Program-made: the position numbers and the translations under genes
Shown here: positions 47,822 through 54,329 of the stretch, one piece after another
Layout of the letters: every line of letters begins with the position of its first letter
Position numbering within the stretch: the stretch's first letter is position 1
NCBI GenBank assembly: GCA_002245135.1
Contig: NGBS01000328.1
Coordinates: forward strand, 1-54,329
DNA from: Proteromonas lacertae
Lineage: Eukaryota > Sar > Bigyra > Opalinata > Proteromonadidae
Direction of reading: 5' to 3'
DNA: 54,329 bases
Notes under the pieces: generated by a model
Seen by the model: the letters and a program-made list of their open reading frames with translations, nothing else
What the model was told of the DNA's origin: nothing
The model's database searches: none

Positions 47822-49954
47822 ATGATAATTAAATCAAATATACATAAAAATGAAGGGTATAATAATCAATCGGCTCAATTATGCTATAATATATCTACAT
47901 AGTCTTATTCGAAAAATGATAAAGTGTGGATATGGTGATTTGAGAGTATTAGTTGAAGATGTTGAAATGAAAACATTAAAATCATTATTGTGTTGTTGTA
48001 ATGATACATTTCGAGAGATTTTAGAAGATAAAGAGTTTAAAGAACCATTAGAGTTATATGAAGGATGTAATAAAGATGTATTTCTGATGTTAGAAAGATA
48101 TTATGAAGGAAATGATATAAATGTTGAAGATAATAACTGTGTTAAACTGTTATTGATTTGTGTTTGTTACAATGAGAATAGATTGTTGAACATACTGAAA
48201 GAATATATAATGAAAAGAATGTATAAAAATAAAAGAGTAATTGTTGAATTATTGAATGAGAAATACATACTTGAGAATAAGAATCTATTAGAAATGAAGA
48301 TAGAAATGAATAAATACTTAAGTATGAAGAATTATCGATTATTGAATGATAAAATGATAAATGAGATGAATGTGAATAGTATAAAAGAAATCTTTAGTAA
48401 TGAAGTAATATTTAATGGAAATAGAAGTGAATTAAAAGAATTATTGAATGGTTATATGTTAAATAATGAGAAATATTTGAATGAAGAAGAAAATGAAATG
48501 ATGAAAGAGATAATGAACAGAATAAATGAAAATGAAATAAATCAGTTAATAAGATATATCTCAATTCCAAAAATCAAAAATGAAATATTATATGAATATC
48601 TGATAGACAATTATCCAAGAGAAAATGAAGAAATCGAAATGAAAAGTATAAACCATTTCTATTCTATTTTTAATAGAAGAAGAAATGATCAATAATGAGA
48701 TTGTTAAGAAAAACATAATAGATTTAGAAATGTTATTAGTTGAAGGAAATATGATTATTAAAATGATGGTAATGTTATTGATATATGAAAATGACTTATG
48801 TTTAATCTATGAAGAAAATAAAGAATTATTAGACGAATTATTAAATGAATATAAATTGAATGATTTTATGAAAAGAAAGAAAAGAAATGAAAATATTTTG
48901 AAATGTTTATTTACATTTATGAGAGAAAACGAAAGTGAATTATATCAAATACTGGATGTAATGGTAGAGAAATGTGGAATGGAAATTGTATATGATATAA
49001 TTGAAAATGATAAAATCTTATTAAAGCATGCTGAAAACATTAACAATATATATTATTATATTCATAATAAAGGAATTGAAGATAGAGAGAATGAATTAAT
49101 AAATGAGATTATAAAAGATGAAAGAAAAAGAATAAGAATAAAAAGTATATAAAAGATGTAATGTAATATTGATAGATAGAAAAATAAAAGGATTTAAATA
49201 TGAAGGAGTGATATATTTAAATATAAAAGGATGTTTAAAACCAATAGTTGATGGAGATGTAGAAGAATTCTATCTCAAATCAAGTATAAATGTCATAATT
49301 TTATCAATAGAATTACCAAATGGTTTATCATTTAATAAAGAGACAGGTGAAATTAGTGGATTAGTAAGTAAACCATATGAAGGTGGTTTAATTGTAGTTG
49401 CTAAGAATACATGGAATGCAAAAGAATATAAAATGAGATTAGAGGTTTATGATAGTATAAGAATATAAATATATTCTTTAGAATTTCATTTTACTTACGA
49501 TGAACATATTTTACTTCGCACAGATAAAAGAACAATTTCTTATTATACTTGCGAATATGGGAGAAGATGTTTGTTAAATGTAAAGATGGAAAAATCAATC
49601 TACCACTTTTATTTCTCATCTTCATGTGCATTTCTTGATTTCTATATAGGGGCTGTAGAATCAGCTAATATGTATAGTAATCAGCATGGCAAATATTGTG
49701 AGATATATCTACTTCATAGAAACTGTTATGGTAATATTGGTATAATGCAAAAACTAAATAAAATAGATTTGGGTGATTGCAGTTGTGAAGTAATATTTGA
49801 CATGAAGAAAAAAACATTCTCAATTATTGACAAATATGGAAATAATAATATTTTATTTACAAATCTTCCAGATGAGTTAGACCCGTATGTATATATTGGC
49901 AGAAGTTGGTTTAATATGAATGTAACTTTAACTAAATGGCTGATTGAAGAATAG
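47822..49954 (+). CDS. BTB-BACK-Ig-SPRY protein, right-arm copy
   Basis: Complete second copy of the gene described at 43184-45316. Introns at 47857-47902 (46 nt), 48646-48676 (31 nt), 49145-49175 (31 nt) and 49455-49481 (27 nt); removing them gives one frame of 665 codons plus TAG. All four introns start GTATA. Only two amino-acid differences from the left copy were found, and no frame break, so both could be expressed. It lies 143 bp after RWDD2 on the same strand and is convergent with the VPS50 fragment. The start at 47822 was preferred over the in-frame ATG at 47850 because the diverged relative at 19203 has the same MIIK first exon and phase. Confidence 0.8.
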
Positions 49955-50125
49955 AATTGTATTTTCATTGATTTATTAGTTAATAAATTCATTTTAGAAT
50001 GTATAAAAGAAAATGAGGAAACACTATGCTTAATGTATAACTAATTCATCTTAATTATTTTAGAATTGTTCTAAGTATAATTTGTTTATATGATACATTC
50101 AAAACAATCAATATATATATAATTA

Positions 50126-52571
50126 TTAATTTTTATTATAGATTATTTTCAAAGAATCAACAAATTGATTCATATCTTTTCTACTGAATTTATTTATACA
50201 GTTTGCTAATGCTATTATTTGTTCATATGTATAATCCTTCTATATTTATATATAAATATAAAGAATACAGTATTTCTTTTAGCTAATTCAAGAATCTCTT
50301 GTGCTTCCATATAATAAGCATTGATATAATTCCTGACAGGAGCTAAACTAATACCACCAGCACCACTATTAATAATAATAATAATACATCATATAAATAT
50401 AAATAATGTTATAAATACTTTAGTTTATGTGTTTCTAATAACAAAGTTTCAATTCCTGCAAAATCCATACTCATATTACTTCTTCCTTCTTCAGAACATT
50501 TCTTTATGGAAGAATAACCTTCTAATAACTTCTGACAATAATCACCAATTACATAAGTCCATAATGTAACTACTGATGATTCGTTTAATGTTTGACATTC
50601 AATCAATGAACCAATTGTTCTCCAGATACGATGTAATTCTTTTAATATAGTCACCATATATTGATTTTGTTCCATATTCCTTTTATTGCTATTCCATTTT
50701 ACATTAGTGATCATTGTAGGAATAGTATTAACGTCTAAATCTGATAATTGTTTTGCATTTGATTTATAAATATCTTCTTCTAATTGAGAATAAGCAATTG
50801 ATACTTCACTTACAAAATCATCTATTATTTCTGAGGTTAATTCTGGTGCAATTGATACTATATCTCTTCCTACTCTTTTTATTACTTTTATTAAGAATGC
50901 AATGGATTCTATTGCTACACCTCTTTGTTCAAAATGAAAGGCGCTTCCTGTTGTTTGTAATCTTAGATTTGTTACTACTTCTGGATATAATGGAGATGGT
51001 ATAAATGTATCTTCCATGTCTTTACCAAAATAAGCTTTATATCCATCACATAGTAAGTTATAAAGATTTAAGTAAGTGATTTTATTACTTCTACAATCAG
51101 TTAACCATTGAACCAATTCATCATGTGGTTTGAATAATGAATAGACATAATAAACATAGATTTTAAACAACTATAAAAATAATAATATGATATTGATATA
51201 TATACATCGCATAGTCTTTCAAATATTTCCATTGCAATAATTGGTATACATTCCATAAACTGAACATAATACCTGTACATTTAATAAATCCATTAATTGC
51301 ACTAGAAGTTATAATATCTTTACCTAATGGAGAAGTATCATTCTCATCAATTGTCATTGATGGAGCTTTATAAAATATCAATGGTGTTGATTCTAAATTT
51401 CGATCTTTAAATGGATTGCCAATTTCATGATAAGCGGTGAGTATATGTTCATCTTCACTTGTATCTCTTACATATCGATGATATATTCTATGTTGAGATA
51501 TTAATTGAGCTATTCCTCCCATTGATTGTAAACTAACTGGTATTCTCTTCCATTCTTCAGTTTCTAATGTAGAAAGTAGTATATCTTTAGATGCTTTGTG
51601 TAATATTTCGAAATAATCAGCACTTTTATCTCTCAATGCATTTCTAATTACATACGATTCTTCACTACCAACATAATACAAGCCAAGCTATAAAGAATAT
51701 AATATTGAATTATATTAAAAATAAAATACATACATTACAGAATATATCGGAATTATCAATCAAAGCTAACCAATGTTCAATTTTATACTTTGCATTATCA
51801 ATTCCAACATTTCTTATATACATAGAAACTTGTTCTTCAGCTTTCTCCCATATCTCATTCTTTGATTCTATTAATTCATTTAATACAGTCAAGAAATCAC
51901 CTTCATTATAACTTATATTATTTGTTTTTATTATATTATTCTTTGCATTTCTTATCACATCTTCATCTACACTTTCTACTTGTAATTCATGTAGATATTT
52001 CATATCATGAGATTCATTAGAGAATGGTTTAGCGTGATATTGACATATTAAGAAATGGGTGTGTATTATATTAGTGATAACTTCATATATTCTTATTAAA
52101 CCAATTACTACTGATTTGTATGGAATTACTTCACATATTTCTTCAAATGATTTCTCTTCTAATTCATCTCCATTGAATTTATTACTATCTATTTCGATTA
52201 ATAAATCGATCAGTTTCTTACGACTTTCAGTTTCAATCAATTGTTTACAAGCTCTATATTATATATTATTATTATATATAAATACTCTTTGATATGTTCA
52301 GCTAGTTGTGATATTCCATTATTATCATTATTATTACCTTTCTTATTCAATACAATCAATGAATATAATGCACCTTCATAGTTATCAATATTGAAATTCA
52401 ATATAATATCACTTAAAACCAGTACTTAATATATCCTTTAACTCACTCATTGATAATTTCACTCTTTGTTCTAATGGTTCTAATAATTCTATTTCTTTCA
52501 CACTATTATCATCTAATATTGACTGTAATTGAACAGCTATCTTCACTGCTTCTCCTAACTTCTTTTCTTTT
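50126..52571 (-). pseudogene. VPS50: VPS50 fragment in the right arm, lacking the N-terminal third
   Basis: Duplicate of 40567-43012. It lacks the promoter, start and first roughly 300 codons. Relative to the left copy it has a one-base loss in a T run near 51270 (shifting frame after NGFIKCTGI), a one-base gain in a T run near 52417, and one substitution (T to I in TAYHETGNP). It cannot make VPS50. The two indels are in homopolymers and could be consensus errors, but the 5' truncation is real in this sequence. Confidence 0.92.
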
Positions 52572-53287
52572 GGTGAAACAAAATATAAACCTTTATATAT
52601 ATATAACTCTATAAAAAAACGAATTAACCAACGGTAGATGAGTTTTTACTATTCATAAAAATGACAAACCGTTTGGCTTGATAAAAATGTATTATACTGT
52701 ATTTTTATATTTTCTCATTTATAATCATTTAAAGTAAATTGTTGTGATATCAGCACTATATATTATACGTAATTTAACTTCTGATAATGTTAGACACATT
52801 TGTAGAGGTGTATTTAGTCAAATTTCTCTGTGTTAGGTTATATTGAATAATAAAAGGAGATATTAATTAATATTGGTATTAATTTAAGTGGAATTAGAAG
52901 AATATAGGTAATAAAATCAGTAATAAATTACGATTTATTGAGAAGTATATATTTGACCAACAGATGGTCAAGACCAAACCAATAGTTTCAGCCAGACCTC
53001 CATACGCAGATCGATTTATAAACTAATTGTAACAAACATATAAACACAAGAAACGAAAATGTTCTTTATTTAATATCTTCAACAAAAGTGTTTAATTCAT
53101 CAAATGGTAAAACATATTGTTCTTATCTTTTTCTTTGCTTCTTCAAAAAGTTTAGATTTATCCAGTTTTATAAGTCACTTGGTTGAAAAATTTTGGGATA
53201 TTTAGATATATCTCGATTTATCTTTTAATTTTTATACTCACTTGGTTATTTGGGCTTATATAAAATAAACCATATGGAGAATTATTA
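52572..53287. other. Intergenic region, no gene seen
   Basis: About 715 bp to the right of the inverted repeat. AT-rich, with short frames only. A sentence-length GC-richer patch near 52960-53030 (ACCAACAGATGGTCAAGACC) stands out slightly but has no recognisable structure. Confidence 0.4.
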
Positions 53288-54329
53288 TTAATAAGCTGTT
53301 TTGTGTTTGAAAAACATTCTATATAGATTTTGAAGTATCATTATCATTTCAGGTGCTAATGAATGACTCTTTCCAATTGTAATTTGAATTCCATATGCAG
53401 CTAGTAATAAATCAATATCGGGGTGATTATGTTTATAATTTAAGTCAATAATTGGAAATTTTTTTTCTTTATAATTAAAAGCTTTTATTTCTTTCTGTAA
53501 ATCACTATCATCTGAAACTTTAACTATTTCTTTTTTATCAAAGACAACATATTTATTCTTTTTATCATCTAAGTAATATTCTTTAATTTCATTAATCAAA
53601 CTATCATAAAAAGTTTTACAATTCTTCATTAAATATGATATAATTCTTTCATATAATAATCCAGCTAAACTTCCTACTGGATTTTCTTTTAAGTTTTATC
53701 ATTTTTTCACAACTTTCTTTATCATTTATCTTATAAAGTTTATCACATACCATCTTTTTGACTTCTTCAGATATAAATATAAGACCATTGGATTTTATAA
53801 TACCATTTTCATCTTCATATGTATCATATATCAATATATTATCATATTCACCTTTTGAAATGGAGATTTATTTATTCCTTTTAATATTTCTTCCATTATC
53901 ACCTTGTTCTTTTCATCATTAATTGAAGCTTTTATATAATTTTCACTGTCTTTATTTCTGTAAAACCAATAACACCTTTATATAATGGGTATTTTTCTTC
54001 ATACACTTTTTTCCATATATCATATTCATCCTTATTGAAAAATATTTGTGATTTATCAGAATTTATTTCATCACTATTTGCAAATCCTTTATATGTAATA
54101 TCCAGTTCAAAGCCATTCAAATTTTTAACTATAATGTATTTTGTTTCTCCAACTTTCTCTACTTCTTCTTGTGTTAATTGAGGTATATACATTATTGATG
54201 GAAATCTTTTACTTTGAAATGTTTTATACTGATTCTTGGATGGATTAGCTAATAATATTATCATTTTTGCATCTGCATAATCATCTTCACCAATTACAAC
54301 TTCATCAGAAATTACAATTTGAAATTTTT
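53288..54329 (-). pseudogene. Crinkler/RHS-family relative, partial, runs off the right edge
   Basis: Relative of the 9663-10921 gene on the opposite strand: AKMIILLANPSKNQYKTFQS is nearly the same in both, and the later IYDTYEDENG and FISEEVKKMV parts also correspond. It continues further into a segment with HPDIDLLLAAYGIQITIGKS then H, which resembles the nuclease-like (PD-D/ExK-type) C-terminal module described for Crinkler/RHS proteins. It looks broken, with about two breaks, and its 5' part lies outside the window. A dispersed effector-like or selfish family is the likely background. Confidence 0.55.

Larger units (their letters stand above)
47614..52571. repeat. Large inverted repeat, right arm
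   Basis: Reverse-complement partner of 40567-45524. It begins within the last exon of RWDD2 and ends inside the duplicated part of VPS50 at a CTTCTTTTCTTTT tract, beyond which sequence is unrelated to the left flank. Confidence 0.97.

Noticed and set aside
1-54329. CRISPR arrays, ribosomal RNA genes, bacterial operons
   Set aside because: No regularly spaced repeats, no rRNA core sequences, and gene structure is plainly eukaryotic.

Overview
The window is nuclear DNA of an AT-rich microbial eukaryote. Genes carry many very short introns (about 25-46 nt) that nearly all start GTA and end TAG, exons use the standard code with all three stops, asparagine-coding AAT runs are common, and there is a eukaryotic tRNA-His. 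Conserved genes (UTP20, CDT1, kinesin, VPS50/syndetin, TM9SF, SLC33A1, RWDD2, a calcium-regulated mitochondrial carrier) sit among lineage-specific repeat-domain families. The sequence alone does not place the species; amoeboid or flagellate protists and early-branching fungi all remain possible.

Layout, left to right. 1-3195: a mitochondrial carrier (minus, running off the left edge) and an SLC33A1-type acetyl-CoA transporter (plus) in head-to-head order. 3269-6736: one minus-strand gene coding a degenerate kinase domain followed by leucine-rich repeats. 6737-12241: a repeat-rich accessory block with inverted and direct repeats, two adjacent Crinkler/RHS-type NTPase genes, and a recent partial copy of the kinesin gene plus its promoter. 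12334-16711: an unnamed conserved gene, a TM9SF transporter and a CDT1-like licensing factor, all minus. 16780-18707: an F-box plus beta-helix (FBXO11-type) gene sharing a 68-bp promoter with CDT1. 19203-21313: a decayed BTB-BACK-Ig-SPRY gene. 21690-24193: an IQ-motif protein and tRNA-His(GTG). 24250-26597: a secreted EGF-repeat protein. 26683-35965: UTP20 with dozens of tiny introns. 36146-43012: kinesin and VPS50, divergent from a 130-bp promoter.

40567-52571 is a nearly perfect inverted repeat: 4.96-kb arms around a 2.09-kb spacer. Each arm carries a complete BTB-BACK-Ig-SPRY gene and most of VPS50; the only complete VPS50 lies on the left and the only complete RWDD2 lies in the spacer and right arm. 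The right edge holds a partial relative of the Crinkler/RHS genes.

Functional themes are replication licensing (CDT1 beside an FBXO11-like F-box gene), endosomal recycling and motor transport (VPS50 beside kinesin), ribosome biogenesis (UTP20), and an expanded set of probable ubiquitin-ligase adaptors (BTB-BACK-SPRY, F-box). Several otherwise well-conserved genes contain isolated one-base frame breaks, so either consensus errors or ongoing gene decay must be kept in mind.
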